Assembly (NCBI RefSeq): GCF_001690595.1
Contig: NZ_LZHH01000001.1
Span: 1-39,052, forward strand
Reading direction: 5' to 3'
DNA length: 39,052 bases
DNA from: Gilliamella sp. Choc5-1
Lineage (GTDB): Bacteria > Pseudomonadota > Gammaproteobacteria > Enterobacterales > Orbaceae
The position numbers were made by a program, and so were the translations under genes. The notes below the pieces were generated by a model that made no database searches, was not told the origin of the DNA, and saw only the letters and a list, made by a program, of their open reading frames with translations. This document shows positions 18,046 through 28,476 of this stretch, one piece after another; the first letter of the stretch is position 1, and each line of letters begins with the position of its first letter.

Positions 18046-18402
18046 GTGATTAAGCTCACTTTTTCTCGGGAGTTGCGCTTGTTAACTCCCTCTGATTTTA
18101 ATCATGTCTTTCAAGAGTCTGTTCGAGTAGGCTCTCCTTTTCTTACTTTAGTTACACGAAAAAACACCTTAGATCATCCTCGATTAGGGTTTGCTATCGC
18201 TAAAAAACAGGTAAAACGAGCTCACGAACGTAATCGTATTAAGCGACTTGCTAAAGAGTACTTTCGGCATCATCAACATCAGTTTCCTAATATTGATTTT
18301 ATTCTGATGGCTAAACAACCTGTTATAGATTTAGATAATCAGCAAATTGTAGAAACACTTAATCAATTATGCCAACGAATCATCGCCAAGCAAAAGGATT
18401 AA
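18046..18402 (+). CDS. rnpA: Ribonuclease P protein component
   Basis: The 118-residue basic protein (E. coli 119) binds the RNase P RNA and helps recognise the 5' leader of pre-tRNA. The RNR signature is in [15 protein letters not shown], and the start [21 protein letters not shown] matches the family. It begins with GTG 18046, as supported by the alignment, and GTTGGG just upstream is a poor ribosome site. Translation may be coupled to rpmH 11 bases upstream. The C-terminus (RIIAKQKD) overlaps any upstream start of yidD. Confidence 0.96.
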   Translation: MIKLTFSRELRLLTPSDFNHVFQESVRVGSPFLTLVTRKNTLDHPRLGFAIAKKQVKRAHERNRIKRLAKEYFRHHQHQFPNIDFILMAKQPVIDLDNQQIVETLNQLCQRIIAKQKD

Positions 18403-18449
18403 ATAAATTTATATTGATTATCAAATTGCATGTTTGTGCATGTAAGGAT

Positions 18450-18692
18450 ATGATAGTTAATGTTTTTGTATTTTTTATTCGTGTTTATCAACGTGTTATT
18501 AGTCCTTTGTTAGGTCCTAAATGTCGCTTTACACCGACATGTTCGCAATATGCAATAATTGCATTAAGGCGCTTTGGATTAATAAAAGGTGGTTGGCTAA
18601 CAGCGAAACGTGTATTAAAATGTCACCCTTTACATGAAGGAGGAGAAGATCTTGTTCCTCCCAAAACTAAAACCAATAGAGAAAAACACTAA
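18450..18692 (+). CDS. yidD: Membrane protein insertion efficiency factor YidD
   Basis: The conserved core [40 protein letters not shown] and [19 protein letters not shown] is unmistakable. YidD is a small inner-face membrane-associated protein that helps YidC-dependent insertion. From ATG 18450 it has 80 residues (E. coli 85). The start is uncertain: AAGGA lies only one base before this ATG, which is too close. An in-frame ATG at 18369 would add 27 residues not seen in the family and overlap rnpA by 34 bases, and a TTG upstream is also possible. The stop codon shares one base with the yidC ATG (TAATG), so the two are translationally coupled. Confidence 0.88.
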   Translation: MIVNVFVFFIRVYQRVISPLLGPKCRFTPTCSQYAIIALRRFGLIKGGWLTAKRVLKCHPLHEGGEDLVPPKTKTNREKH

Positions 18693-20317
18693 TGGGATCG
18701 CAACGTAATATTTTAGTCATTGTTTTACTTTTTATATCTTTTTTTATTTGGAAAGCGTGGGAAGAAGACCATGCACCAAAACCACCTATCGCTAATCAGT
18801 TGGCACAATCAGTCAGTGATGATTCTATCGATGGTTCAGCTCAAGGTAAAACAATTACCGTGAAATCTGACGTATTGTCACTTACTATTAACACTTATGG
18901 TGGTGATGTGCAAGCTGCTCAATTATTAAAATATGAGCAAAAACTTCACTCGGGTACGCCTTTTCAATTATTAACATCTCGTCCTGATTTTATTTATATT
19001 GCGGAAAGTGGTTTAACAGGTAAAGATGGTCCTGATAATGCAACTCAAGGCTCAAAACGTCCCGTCTATCAAGCTACACAAGCCGAATATGTTTTAGCTG
19101 ATGGTCAAGATGAATTGCGAGTACCATTAACTTATCAAGTTAATGGTGTTACTTATACTAAATACTATGTGTTGCATCGTGGTAATTATGCGGTTGATGT
19201 TCAATATGATATTAATAACCAAAGTGGCGCGCCAATTGAGGTTGCAATGTACGGTCAACTAAAACAAACTATTAAATTACCCGATGATATTCCAACCGAA
19301 GGTGGTGGTGGTTTAGGTCAAAGTGCATTCCGTGGTACGGCTTACTCTAGCTCTAGTACTAATTATAGTAAATATAGTTTTGATGATATTAAAGATAAAG
19401 CATTAGCTGTTGAAACTCAAACTGGTTGGATTGCGATGTTGCAGCACTATTTTGCCTCTGCCTGGGTGCCTACTCAGGATAAAAATGCTTTATTTTATTC
19501 CCGTACATCGGTTAAAAACACCCAAGCAGCTATTGGTTTTAAAGGTGAATCAACTGTTATTCAACCTGGACATACAGAAACGATTGATGCAAAATTATGG
19601 TTGGGTCCAGAAATTCAAAGCCAATTAAAAGAGACAGCTAACCACCTAGATTTAGTTGTTGACTATGGTTGGTTATGGTTTTTGTCGCAGCCTTTATTCT
19701 ACTTACTGAAGTTTATCCATAGTTTTATTGGTAACTGGGGTTTTGCAATTATAGTTATTACATTTATTGTACGTGGTGTTTTGTTCCCATTAACACGTGC
19801 CCAATATCGTTCTATGGCTAAGATGAAACTATTACAACCTCGAGTACAAGCCTTGAAAGAGCGTTATGGTGATGATCGACAAAAAATGAGTGTAGAAACA
19901 ATGGCGCTTTACAAACAAGAAAAAGTGAACCCATTAGGTGGATGTTTGCCATTGCTTATTCAAATGCCAATTTTCTTGTCTTTGTTCTATATGTTAGGTA
20001 ATACGGTTGAGCTGCGTCATGCGCCATTTGCACTTTGGATTCATGACTTATCAGCGCAAGATCCATATTATATCCTACCATTATTGATGGGTGGGACCAT
20101 GTTCTTAATTCAGAAGATGTCACCAACACCAGCCACTGATCCATTACAACAAAAATTGATGACTTACATGCCATTAATCTTTACGGTATTTTTCTTGTGG
20201 TTTCCATCAGGCTTGGTTTTATATTATATTGTTAGTAATTTATTCACAATTGCTCAGCAGCGCATTATCTACTGGGAACTTGAGAAAAAAGGACTTCACG
20301 AAAAGAAAAAGAAATAA
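18692..20317 (+). CDS. yidC: Membrane protein insertase YidC
   Basis: The 541-residue protein (E. coli 548) inserts inner-membrane proteins alone or with SecYEG. An N-terminal membrane anchor (about residues 6-22) is followed by the large periplasmic P1 domain (about 55-330: [37 protein letters not shown]). The conserved five-helix core then has [20 protein letters not shown] with the hydrophilic-groove arginine, then [42 protein letters not shown] and [20 protein letters not shown]. The basic tail is typical. A terminator ends the operon. In E. coli mnmE follows; here it does not. Confidence 0.97.
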   Translation: MGSQRNILVIVLLFISFFIWKAWEEDHAPKPPIANQLAQSVSDDSIDGSAQGKTITVKSDVLSLTINTYGGDVQAAQLLKYEQKLHSGTPFQLLTSRPDFIYIAESGLTGKDGPDNATQGSKRPVYQATQAEYVLADGQDELRVPLTYQVNGVTYTKYYVLHRGNYAVDVQYDINNQSGAPIEVAMYGQLKQTIKLPDDIPTEGGGGLGQSAFRGTAYSSSSTNYSKYSFDDIKDKALAVETQTGWIAMLQHYFASAWVPTQDKNALFYSRTSVKNTQAAIGFKGESTVIQPGHTETIDAKLWLGPEIQSQLKETANHLDLVVDYGWLWFLSQPLFYLLKFIHSFIGNWGFAIIVITFIVRGVLFPLTRAQYRSMAKMKLLQPRVQALKERYGDDRQKMSVETMALYKQEKVNPLGGCLPLLIQMPIFLSLFYMLGNTVELRHAPFALWIHDLSAQDPYYILPLLMGGTMFLIQKMSPTPATDPLQQKLMTYMPLIFTVFFLWFPSGLVLYYIVSNLFTIAQQRIIYWELEKKGLHEKKKK

Positions 20318-20325
20318 TATAAATA

Positions 20326-20350
20326 AAGGAGGGGTAAAATCCTCCTTTTT
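20326..20350 (+). terminator. Terminator after yidC
   Basis: AAGGAGG (20326-20332) pairs with CCTCCTT (20341-20347) and runs into T's to 20350. It lies 9 bases after the yidC stop and ends the rpmH-rnpA-yidD-yidC transcript, just before nudC. Confidence 0.85.
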
Positions 20351-20367
20351 CATTTTGGGTGGTTATA

Positions 20368-21171
20368 ATGAATATACAGCAACAATTTAATTTAATAGGT
20401 AGTGAAATAGGTTATTGGTTTGTGAGTGCTAATGGTCGGTTATGGTTACCAAATGGCGAAGTGCCTGTAGGTTGCGCTAAGGAGTTAGGTTTTACAAATC
20501 AACGTGCTCAACCAATTGGTGAATGGAATGGACAGACTGCGTGGTTGATTTGTCATGATATGAAAAATGCTATGAGCTCAATTCGTTCATTACTTGATAG
20601 CAGTGATCTATCTTTATTTAATATGGCTGGTCGAGCTGTGCAACTTTCTGAATTTTATCGCTCCCATAAATATTGTGGATATTGCGGGCATGAAATGTAT
20701 ATTAGTAGCACAGAATGGTGTTGTCTATGCGATCATTGTAAAGAGCGTTATTACCCACAAATTTCGCCATCAATTATTGTAGCAATTCGCCATCAAAATA
20801 AAATTTTGTTAGCCAAGCATGTTAGGCATAATAAAGATAATTTATATACTGTTTTAGCCGGGTTTACTGAAATTGGTGAAACCATGGAAACAGCTGTTGA
20901 GCGTGAAGTTTTTGAAGAGTCGAAGCTTAAAATTAAAAATGTCCGTTATATTGGCTCCCAGCCTTGGCCTTTCCCAAATTCACTAATGATGGCTTATTTA
21001 GCTGATTATGATAGTGGTGAAATAATAGTAGATAAAAACGAGCTTGTTGAGGCAAATTGGTACCATTATACACAGTTGCCTAAAATTCCTGAATATGGCA
21101 CTATTGCAAGACGTTTAATAGAAGAGACGATTGCTTTGTGTCGTGAATATGATGAATTAGGGCAAAATTAA
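20368..21171 (+). CDS. nudC: NAD(+) diphosphatase / NAD-capped RNA decapping hydrolase
   Basis: The 267-residue protein matches E. coli NudC (257), which cleaves NAD(H) to NMN(H) and AMP and removes NAD caps from RNA. The zinc ribbon has C103, C106, C121 and C124 ([17 protein letters not shown]). The [11 protein letters not shown] motif of the NADH class follows the Nudix box. The box, starting [20 protein letters not shown] at residue 165, keeps the REUxEE core but has Lys186 where the family has glycine (EES-G). Start ATG 20368 is preceded by GGGTGG 5 bases upstream; a GTG at 20359 is less likely. Confidence 0.95.
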   Translation: MNIQQQFNLIGSEIGYWFVSANGRLWLPNGEVPVGCAKELGFTNQRAQPIGEWNGQTAWLICHDMKNAMSSIRSLLDSSDLSLFNMAGRAVQLSEFYRSHKYCGYCGHEMYISSTEWCCLCDHCKERYYPQISPSIIVAIRHQNKILLAKHVRHNKDNLYTVLAGFTEIGETMETAVEREVFEESKLKIKNVRYIGSQPWPFPNSLMMAYLADYDSGEIIVDKNELVEANWYHYTQLPKIPEYGTIARRLIEETIALCREYDELGQN

Positions 21172-21204
21172 CCATATTCACTTTACTATCAATAGGCGTT
21201 AGGT

Positions 21205-22017
21205 TTATTGATACTCAATAGTACGAGTTAGCTCAACCGTTCCTGACTCAACCCCTGTTTTGACACAAATGGCTTTAGTCCAATCTTGATTTTCATTGTA
21301 GTTGTCGTAAGTACAGGTTTCAGTTAATTCAACTTCTTGTTCATTTTGGTTATTAATGATGATCTCACCATTTGAGGTTAACTTATATGTTTTGGTAATG
21401 GTCTTTTCTACTTGGTTATTTGTATTATAAATGATGTCTTTTTGTTGAGCTAAAATTGGAAACTTTGTTTTATCATCAACTGGAACATAGGCATTATATG
21501 AGACAAGTTCTACACGGTTATTTTCATATATAATCTGGTTGTTAAAAATAACATTATTCCCAGCAAAATGAGATAAAGTTGTTTCAACTAAATGTCCTTG
21601 CTCATCGAACTCAGAATTAGCGACAATATCACCGTCACTATCTTGCATTGTAAGGATATTTTTTTTTGTATCAAAAGTAATATTATATTTCTCTCGATTA
21701 TTACCGTAAATATACTTAGCCGAATCATAATTCACTTCGCCATAAAGACCATCTAAATCATAATTAGCAACATAGCCTTGTATATTGTAGTTGATGATTT
21801 TATTTGACCCACTTCCCGTTATTTTTTGTTGTTTAATTAATTTATTATTTGGTAATAGCTCTGGTTCAGTATGAAAAAGATAACTATTAATAACTGCTGT
21901 TGGTAATTGAGCAAATGATTGTTCTGATATTTTTTTATCAGGTATTTTCTTATCGTCACAACCAGTAATTAATAATACACTGCTAATGACACATATGGAT
22001 AAAATATTCTTTTTCAT
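21205..22017 (-). CDS. Putative lipoprotein of unknown function
   Basis: The 270-residue protein starts MKKNILSICVISSVLLITGC, a lipoprotein signal peptide with lipobox ITGC at residues 17-20. The mature part is acidic and asparagine-rich. It carries several short beta-type repeats resembling 'YD-x-x-G-x-L' text (DSDGDIVANSEFDEQGHLVE, then IYENNRVE and IYNTNNQVEK) and two late cysteines (ETCTYDNYNENQDW, AICVKTG). The layout recalls the YnfC-type lipoproteins of enterobacteria, but I could not confirm that. ATG 22017 is chosen over GTG 22032 because the signal peptide begins there and GGGA lies upstream. It is convergent with nudC and follows the zinc-ribbon gene in the same direction. Confidence 0.8.
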   Translation of the reverse strand: MKKNILSICVISSVLLITGCDDKKIPDKKISEQSFAQLPTAVINSYLFHTEPELLPNNKLIKQQKITGSGSNKIINYNIQGYVANYDLDGLYGEVNYDSAKYIYGNNREKYNITFDTKKNILTMQDSDGDIVANSEFDEQGHLVETTLSHFAGNNVIFNNQIIYENNRVELVSYNAYVPVDDKTKFPILAQQKDIIYNTNNQVEKTITKTYKLTSNGEIIINNQNEQEVELTETCTYDNYNENQDWTKAICVKTGVESGTVELTRTIEYQ

Positions 22018-22080
22018 AAAACTGATTCCCACTTATCCTATTGTTTAAAAATATTTATAATAAAACGTAAAATTGAGTAA

Positions 22081-22851
22081 TTATTTATGTTCACACCAAG
22101 TGGCCAGCGCTTCACAATGCCAATATCTCATCATGTTGCACCAAATTGAACGCCATTTATGTACAGTATCACTGTGTAAACTAAGTATTGTTGCTATTTG
22201 TGAATTATTTTTATCCAAAACAAGCAGATCGATAAATTGTAACCATAATTCAGGTTTAGGAATACGATTTAAGCTAGTATTGCCTACAATATTAAAACTA
22301 TTTCTACAGCGTTTACAGCGATAGCAAGTACGAGTTCCAATTTTGGTGGTTTCGTTAGAATCACAATGTATACAGGTTGGGTTTTGTTCATTTAGTAAAG
22401 TTGTGACTTTTGCTTTTATCGTTTTATATTGTTCTGCTAAGATTGGAATTAATGTGGCTTGTTTTTGTTGTGTATACCACTTATGTAATAATGGGTAATA
22501 AGTTTGAAGATAATTGATAATCGCACGTTCTCGGCGCATTACTTTTTCGAATGAAATTTCAAGATTTCTAGCAATATTGGTATAGCTAATATTTTTTATA
22601 CGGCTAGTAAATATTGTTTCCAACCAATTAAATGGTATTAAGCGATTGAATGGCGTATTAGTTGAAGCGGTAAAATATTTATGGCAGTTTTTGCAATGAT
22701 ATGTTTTAGTTGGTTTTGAACGAATGATATAAAATTCTATTTTTTTGCAAAAAGGGCAAGATTCTGCATGTTGCAATATTATTTTTTGTAGTTCATGACG
22801 AAAAGCTTTAAATTCATCATGTAATTCATTTGGTATCAGCTCATCAATCAT
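22081..22851 (-). CDS. Protein with two zinc-ribbon/HTH modules (transposase-like, no DDE domain)
   Basis: The 256-residue protein is built of two similar halves. The first has a zinc ribbon with C32, C35, C53 and C56 (CPFC, YHCKNCHKYFTASTNTPFNRL) followed by a helix-turn-helix (SYTNIARNLEISFEKVMRRE). The second has C160, C163, C179 and C182 (CIHC, CYRCKRCRNSFNIVGNTSLNRI) followed by another HTH (NSQIATILSLHSDTVHKWRS). This is the DNA-binding part found in IS1/InsA-like and IS1595-like transposases, perhaps akin to the DUF746 proteins. No DDE catalytic domain follows, so it may be a transposon-derived regulator or an orphan binding protein. A copy of the dispersed repeat lies just upstream. 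Confidence 0.8.
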   Translation of the reverse strand: MIDELIPNELHDEFKAFRHELQKIILQHAESCPFCKKIEFYIIRSKPTKTYHCKNCHKYFTASTNTPFNRLIPFNWLETIFTSRIKNISYTNIARNLEISFEKVMRRERAIINYLQTYYPLLHKWYTQQKQATLIPILAEQYKTIKAKVTTLLNEQNPTCIHCDSNETTKIGTRTCYRCKRCRNSFNIVGNTSLNRIPKPELWLQFIDLLVLDKNNSQIATILSLHSDTVHKWRSIWCNMMRYWHCEALATWCEHK

Positions 22852-23147
22852 TTTTTATTTCCTTATTACTTATCTAATTAAATATTATCATTTTTTTACA
22901 TAAACATATAGCATTCCTGAAACTTTTTTACATTTTATGTAAAGTAAAATCACTAACCTCTTATAAATGCTAACTTATTTTTAAGTATTAATTTTGTATT
23001 GTCGATACAAAAACAAAAAGGATACATACGGCTAAATAATATGAGCTATAATACAATTTTTATATGCATGATATGTTAGAGCGGTAACTAAATGCTCCTT
23101 CCAATTTAGAAAGAGCAGTAATTACTTGTGTTGAATAAATATTATTC
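22852..23147. other. Intergenic region between hemB and the zinc-ribbon gene
   Basis: This 296-bp AT-rich stretch holds no gene that I can support. It contains the inverted, diverged repeat copy B at 22896-22934 and a weak hairpin, TGCTC-N15-GAGCA, near 23092-23116, which may end hemB transcription although no T-run follows on the minus strand. The promoter of the zinc-ribbon gene should be here, but I could not pick it out. Confidence 0.5.
22896..22934 (-). repeat. Dispersed intergenic repeat, copy B (diverged, inverted)
   Basis: Read on the minus strand it gives GTAAAAAAGTTTCAGGAATG, then CTATATGTTTATGTAAA. This matches copies A and D in AAAAAGTTTCAGGA and GTTTATGTAAA, with about half the bases between these blocks changed. 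It lies about 45 bp upstream of the zinc-ribbon gene start, in the same orientation as that gene. Confidence 0.6.
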
Positions 23148-24164
<1,017 letters not shown>

Positions 24165-24254
24165 CTAATTATTTTTATAGATTTTATTTATTATCTGATG
24201 CTATATGTTGATTAGCAAATTAATTTGCTTTGTTACAATAATTCTATTTTTTAC

Positions 24255-24284
24255 TTTACAAGATATATTGATTAGAGGTAAAAT
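24255..24284 (+). promoter_or_regulatory. Probable promoter of the rpsU-dnaG-rpoD operon
   Basis: TTTACA (24255-24260) and TAAAAT (24279-24284) are separated by 18 bp. The site lies about 55 bp before the rpsU start, in the hemB-rpsU divergent gap. Each box matches the sigma-70 consensus at five of six positions. E. coli has more than one promoter here; others may exist. Confidence 0.45.
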
Positions 24285-24325
24285 TGCGCACTAATTTATT
24301 CCCTTGTGATATTAAACAAATTTGA

Positions 24326-24553
<228 letters not shown>

Positions 24554-24633
24554 TATTTTCGAGATTATTTATACTGAAAATTAGAATTGATATTAAAAAT
24601 CAATTTATTACCTTTTTAATATAAAGAATTCTA

Positions 24634-24667
24634 ACAAGCCGTATTTTTGATACGGCTTGTTGTCTTT
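24634..24667 (+). terminator. Internal terminator between rpsU and dnaG
   Basis: ACAAGCCGTA (24634-24643) and TACGGCTTGT (24651-24660) form a perfect 10-bp stem with a 7-base loop, followed by TGTCTTT. E. coli has a known partial terminator at this place, which lowers dnaG relative to rpsU. The broken T-run here also suggests partial read-through. Confidence 0.8.
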
Positions 24668-24698
24668 CTATAACACCATAATTGGTTAAAATTTTATC

Positions 24699-26480
24699 AT
24701 GAAAGGTCTTATTCCTCGCGATTTCATCTTAGATCTAATTGCTCGAACTAACATTCTTGATGTGATTAGTAAACGGGTTAAAATGAAAAAAAAAGGGAAT
24801 AATTATTTTGGTTGTTGCCCTTTTCATGATGAGAAAACAGCCTCTTTTTCTCTTAATGAAAAAAAACAGATCTATTACTGTTTTGGCTGTGGCGCATCGG
24901 GATCTGTTGTTAATTTTTTAATGCAATATGAGCACCTATCTTTTCCTGAAGCAATTGAAGAATTGGCTAGTATGCAGGGGATTCGGATCCCTTATGTCGA
25001 CAACGAAAACAATCAAATCGATCAATCAAAACATATTGCGTCTCGAAATGTTCGTCGTGATTTGTATGCTTTAATGGATAAAATCACAGCTTTTTATCAG
25101 CAACAATTAACATTGCCAACATCCATTAATGCTCAAAAATATCTTAAGCAACGAGGACTTAACGACGAAATTATACAACGCTATAAAATTGGATTTTCGC
25201 CTAATGATTGGCGATTAACTTTACAAAATGTAGTTAAAACAAAAGCCGAAGAAGAACTTTATGAACAAGCTGGCATGTTAGTTACCAATGATAGTGGTAA
25301 TCAATATGACCGCTTTCGTGGGCGAATTATGTTTCCTATTCGTGATAGACAAGGAAATGTTATAGCATTTGGTGGTCGAACCATCATTAATGATCCGGCA
25401 AAATATATGAATTCCCCAGAAACGCCGATTTTTCATAAAGGCTTTCAACTTTACGGATTTTATGAAACGTTAGAAGTTAATCGTAATCCTCAGCAATTGA
25501 TCGTTGTTGAAGGTTATATGGATGTGGTGTCACTAGCCCAATATGGTATTGATTATGCTGTAGCTGCTTTAGGTACGGCAACATCTGAAGAGCATATTAA
25601 ATTATTGTTTAGAGCAACCGATTCGGTAATATTTTGTTATGACGGTGATAACGCGGGGCGAAGTGCAGCCTGGCGAGCACTTAATGTGTTATTGCCTTGT
25701 TTAATTGATGGTAAAAAAATTGCTTTTGCATTTTTGCCACAAGATGAAGATCCAGATAGTTTTGTGCGTAAAATTGGTAAAGAGGGATTTGAAAATTATT
25801 TAAGTGAAGCCCCAAATTTATCAAAATTTTTATTTGATGAGATTTTAAAACAGGTCGACTTAAAAACTCCTGAAGGTAAAGCTAAATTGAGCTCTTTAGC
25901 TTTACCGTTACTTGATCAAATTAAAGCAAAAACCTTTAGATTAAATTTATTACAACAACTTGGTAATTATTTAGGTTTACTTGATGTATCTCAACTAGAA
26001 CAATTAATGCTTGAAAATCGATCTAAAGGTGATGATAAGGCAAATGAAAAAGCGCCTGTATCACAAATGAAACTAACTACGATGCGTATTTTGATCGGTT
26101 TATTACTTCAATACCCTAATCTTGCTGAGCAAGTTTCTGATATAAATGTGATTCGTCAAGTTAAAATGGCAGGTATAGAGATCTTTATTGAATTACTTGA
26201 ATTATGCCAACGTCACCCTAATATAACAACAGCACAAATATTAACAGAGTTTATAGATAGACCGTTTTATAAACAATTAATTCGTTTATCAACATGGGAG
26301 TGTCATTATCAAGATGAGCAAATAGATGCAACATTTTCACATACTTTAAGAGAGTTGTATGATAATATACTCGCCCAAAGGCAAGATGAACTGATCGCAA
26401 AAGAGAGAGTCTCCGGCTTAAGTACCGCAGAGAAAAAAGAATTGGCGACTTTAATACTTGTTTTATCAAAAAAAGACTAA
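24699..26480 (+). CDS. dnaG: DNA primase
   Basis: The 593-residue protein (E. coli 581) makes RNA primers at the replication fork. The N-terminal zinc-binding domain has CCPFHDEKTASF and YYCFGCGASG (CHC2 type). The TOPRIM core has VVEGYMDVVSLAQYGIDYAVAALGT with the catalytic glutamate, and CYDGDNAGRSAAWRA with DxD-type aspartates. The C-terminal helicase-binding domain (about 450-593) contains TTMRILIGLLLQYP and RQDELIAKERVSGLS. ATG 24699 has no recognisable Shine-Dalgarno. Poor translation of dnaG is known in E. coli, and the upstream terminator also limits its expression. rpoD follows after 81 bp. Confidence 0.97.
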   Translation: MKGLIPRDFILDLIARTNILDVISKRVKMKKKGNNYFGCCPFHDEKTASFSLNEKKQIYYCFGCGASGSVVNFLMQYEHLSFPEAIEELASMQGIRIPYVDNENNQIDQSKHIASRNVRRDLYALMDKITAFYQQQLTLPTSINAQKYLKQRGLNDEIIQRYKIGFSPNDWRLTLQNVVKTKAEEELYEQAGMLVTNDSGNQYDRFRGRIMFPIRDRQGNVIAFGGRTIINDPAKYMNSPETPIFHKGFQLYGFYETLEVNRNPQQLIVVEGYMDVVSLAQYGIDYAVAALGTATSEEHIKLLFRATDSVIFCYDGDNAGRSAAWRALNVLLPCLIDGKKIAFAFLPQDEDPDSFVRKIGKEGFENYLSEAPNLSKFLFDEILKQVDLKTPEGKAKLSSLALPLLDQIKAKTFRLNLLQQLGNYLGLLDVSQLEQLMLENRSKGDDKANEKAPVSQMKLTTMRILIGLLLQYPNLAEQVSDINVIRQVKMAGIEIFIELLELCQRHPNITTAQILTEFIDRPFYKQLIRLSTWECHYQDEQIDATFSHTLRELYDNILAQRQDELIAKERVSGLSTAEKKELATLILVLSKKD

Positions 26481-26490
26481 ATATATAGTG

Positions 26491-26523
26491 TAGATGTAGT
26501 CTTCTAATATTGTTCTACATCTA
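26491..26523 (+). promoter_or_regulatory. Hairpin between dnaG and rpoD
   Basis: TAGATGTAG (26491-26499) and CTACATCTA (26515-26523) form a perfect 9-bp stem in the 81-bp gap. There is no T-run, so it is not a terminator. The dnaG-rpoD junction in E. coli is a known mRNA processing point, and a hairpin could serve the same purpose here. This function is inferred. Confidence 0.45.
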
Positions 26524-26561
26524 TAATATAGATGACCAAATAACTAAAGTGGATACCTTTT

Positions 26562-28403
26562 ATGGAGCAAAATTCTCAATCACAGTTAAAACTCTTGATC
26601 ATCCGAGGTAAGGAGCTAGGATACTTGACCTATGCTGATGTCAACGATCACTTGCCAGAAGAGATTATTGATTCAGATCAGATTGAAGATATTATCCAAA
26701 TGATCAATGATATGGGGATTCAAGTTCTTGAAGAAGCCCCTGATTCTGATGAGTTATTACTTTCAGATAATGTCCCTGATGAAGAAGCCGTTGAGGCAGC
26801 TACAGCATTAGTGTTATCTAATGTTGAGTCAGAAATTGGTAGAACAACCGATCCTGTTCGTATGTATATGCGCGAAATGGGTGCTGTTGAATTGTTGACA
26901 CGTGAAGGCGAAATCGATATTGCTAAGCGTATTGAAGATGGCATTAATCAAGTTCAAACTTCAGTATCCGAATATCCAGAGGCAATAAGCTATCTTTTAG
27001 AGCAATATAATTTAATCGAAAGTGGACAAGTTCGTTTATCTGATTTGATTACAGGTTTTGTTGATCCTAATGCTGAAGAAGTTGTTGAAGAGTTACCTGA
27101 AAATTTAGAAGTTAGTGAAACCGAAATTGAAATTGATGATAGCGATGATGATAGTGAGGATGATGAAAATGAGGCATCAACTGATGATGATGTTTCTATC
27201 GATCCCGAAGTAGCAAAAGCTAAATTTGCCGAATTAAAAGAGCAACATGATAAAACGTCTGATTCTATTAAAAAATATGGACGTGCTCATAAAAAAGCAC
27301 AAAAAGAGATCGAGAATCTATCAGAAATATTTAAACAATTTCGTTTAGTTGCTAAGCAGTTTGATATTCTTGTTAATAACATGAGAAGCATGATGGAGCG
27401 TGTTAGAACTCATGAGCGTGTTATTATGAGGATTTGTGTTGAAAAATGCAAAATGCCGAAAAAACTATTTATGACTTATTTCACAGGTAATGAAAATAGC
27501 ATGGATTGGTTTAATAAAGCTTTATCATCGAAAGGTGCATTTGCGGCTAATTTAAAAGATTTTGAAACTCAAATTGCTGCTCAAGTTGATTTGTTACAAC
27601 AAATCGAAACTGAAACAAGTCTTTCTATTGAGCAAATCAAAGATATTAATCGACGTATGTCGATTGGCGAAGCTAAAGCGCGTCGAGCTAAGAAAGAAAT
27701 GGTAGAAGCTAACTTACGACTAGTTATTTCTATTGCTAAAAAATACACCAACCGAGGATTACAATTCTTAGATCTTATCCAAGAAGGTAATATTGGCTTG
27801 ATGAAAGCTGTTGATAAATTTGAATATCGTCGTGGTTATAAATTCTCAACTTATGCAACTTGGTGGATTAGACAGGCGATTACTCGTTCTATAGCTGACC
27901 AAGCAAGGACAATCCGTATTCCGGTACATATGATTGAAACAATTAATAAGTTAAATCGTATTTCTCGCCAAATGTTGCAGGAAATCGGTCGTGAACCAAC
28001 ACCTGAAGAGTTATCTGAACGCATGCAAATGCCTGAAGATAAAATTCGTAAAGTGCTTAAAATTGCTAAAGAGCCAATTTCGATGGAAACACCAGTTGGT
28101 GATGACGAAGATTCGCATTTAGGTGATTTTATTGAAGATACTGCTCTTGAGCAACCGCTAGATGCGGCGACTTCTGAGAGTTTACGTAGCGCAACTCGCG
28201 ATATTTTATCAGGATTAACGCCTAGAGAAGCGAAAGTGTTACGTATGCGATTTGGTATTGATATGAATACAGATCATACGCTAGAAGAAGTTGGTAAGCA
28301 ATTTGATGTAACTCGTGAACGTATTCGTCAAATTGAGGCTAAGGCGCTGAGAAAATTACGTCATCCAAGTCGATCTGATGTGCTTCGTAGTTTCTTAGAA
28401 TAA
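26562..28403 (+). CDS. rpoD: RNA polymerase primary sigma factor (sigma-70)
   Basis: The 613-residue protein is the same size as E. coli RpoD. Region 1.1 occupies about the first 80 residues. Region 1.2 has [21 protein letters not shown], and the acidic non-conserved insert is rich in D/E ([16 protein letters not shown]). Region 2 has [40 protein letters not shown] and [15 protein letters not shown] (the -10 contact). Region 4.2 has [20 protein letters not shown] (the -35 contact helix). It directs transcription of most genes, including the consensus-type promoter before rpmH. It is the last gene of the macromolecular synthesis operon and is followed by a strong terminator. Confidence 0.98.
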   Translation: MEQNSQSQLKLLIIRGKELGYLTYADVNDHLPEEIIDSDQIEDIIQMINDMGIQVLEEAPDSDELLLSDNVPDEEAVEAATALVLSNVESEIGRTTDPVRMYMREMGAVELLTREGEIDIAKRIEDGINQVQTSVSEYPEAISYLLEQYNLIESGQVRLSDLITGFVDPNAEEVVEELPENLEVSETEIEIDDSDDDSEDDENEASTDDDVSIDPEVAKAKFAELKEQHDKTSDSIKKYGRAHKKAQKEIENLSEIFKQFRLVAKQFDILVNNMRSMMERVRTHERVIMRICVEKCKMPKKLFMTYFTGNENSMDWFNKALSSKGAFAANLKDFETQIAAQVDLLQQIETETSLSIEQIKDINRRMSIGEAKARRAKKEMVEANLRLVISIAKKYTNRGLQFLDLIQEGNIGLMKAVDKFEYRRGYKFSTYATWWIRQAITRSIADQARTIRIPVHMIETINKLNRISRQMLQEIGREPTPEELSERMQMPEDKIRKVLKIAKEPISMETPVGDDEDSHLGDFIEDTALEQPLDAATSESLRSATRDILSGLTPREAKVLRMRFGIDMNTDHTLEEVGKQFDVTRERIRQIEAKALRKLRHPSRSDVLRSFLE

Positions 28404-28421
28404 ATTTTATCTTTCTTGTAT

Positions 28422-28447
28422 ATCGCCACTTTTGTGGCGATTTTTTT
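28422..28447 (+). terminator. Terminator after rpoD
   Basis: ATCGCCAC (28422-28429) pairs with GTGGCGAT (28434-28441) around TTTT, and T's continue to 28447. It lies 18 bases after the rpoD stop and ends the rpsU-dnaG-rpoD operon. Confidence 0.9.
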
Positions 28448-28476
28448 ATTCTTGTTAATCAAAGATATTAAAAATC

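Noticed and set aside
18369-18449. 27-residue N-terminal extension of yidD
   Set aside because: It overlaps rnpA, has no ribosome site and is not seen in YidD proteins; the true start remains uncertain.
21187-21213. TATCAATA/TATTGATA inverted repeat between nudC and the lipoprotein gene
   Set aside because: It is AT-rich and weak, overlaps the last codons of the lipoprotein gene and lacks a T-run, so I did not call a terminator.
26491-26523. Terminator between dnaG and rpoD
   Set aside because: The hairpin has no T-run and sits inside a conserved operon; listed only as a structural element.
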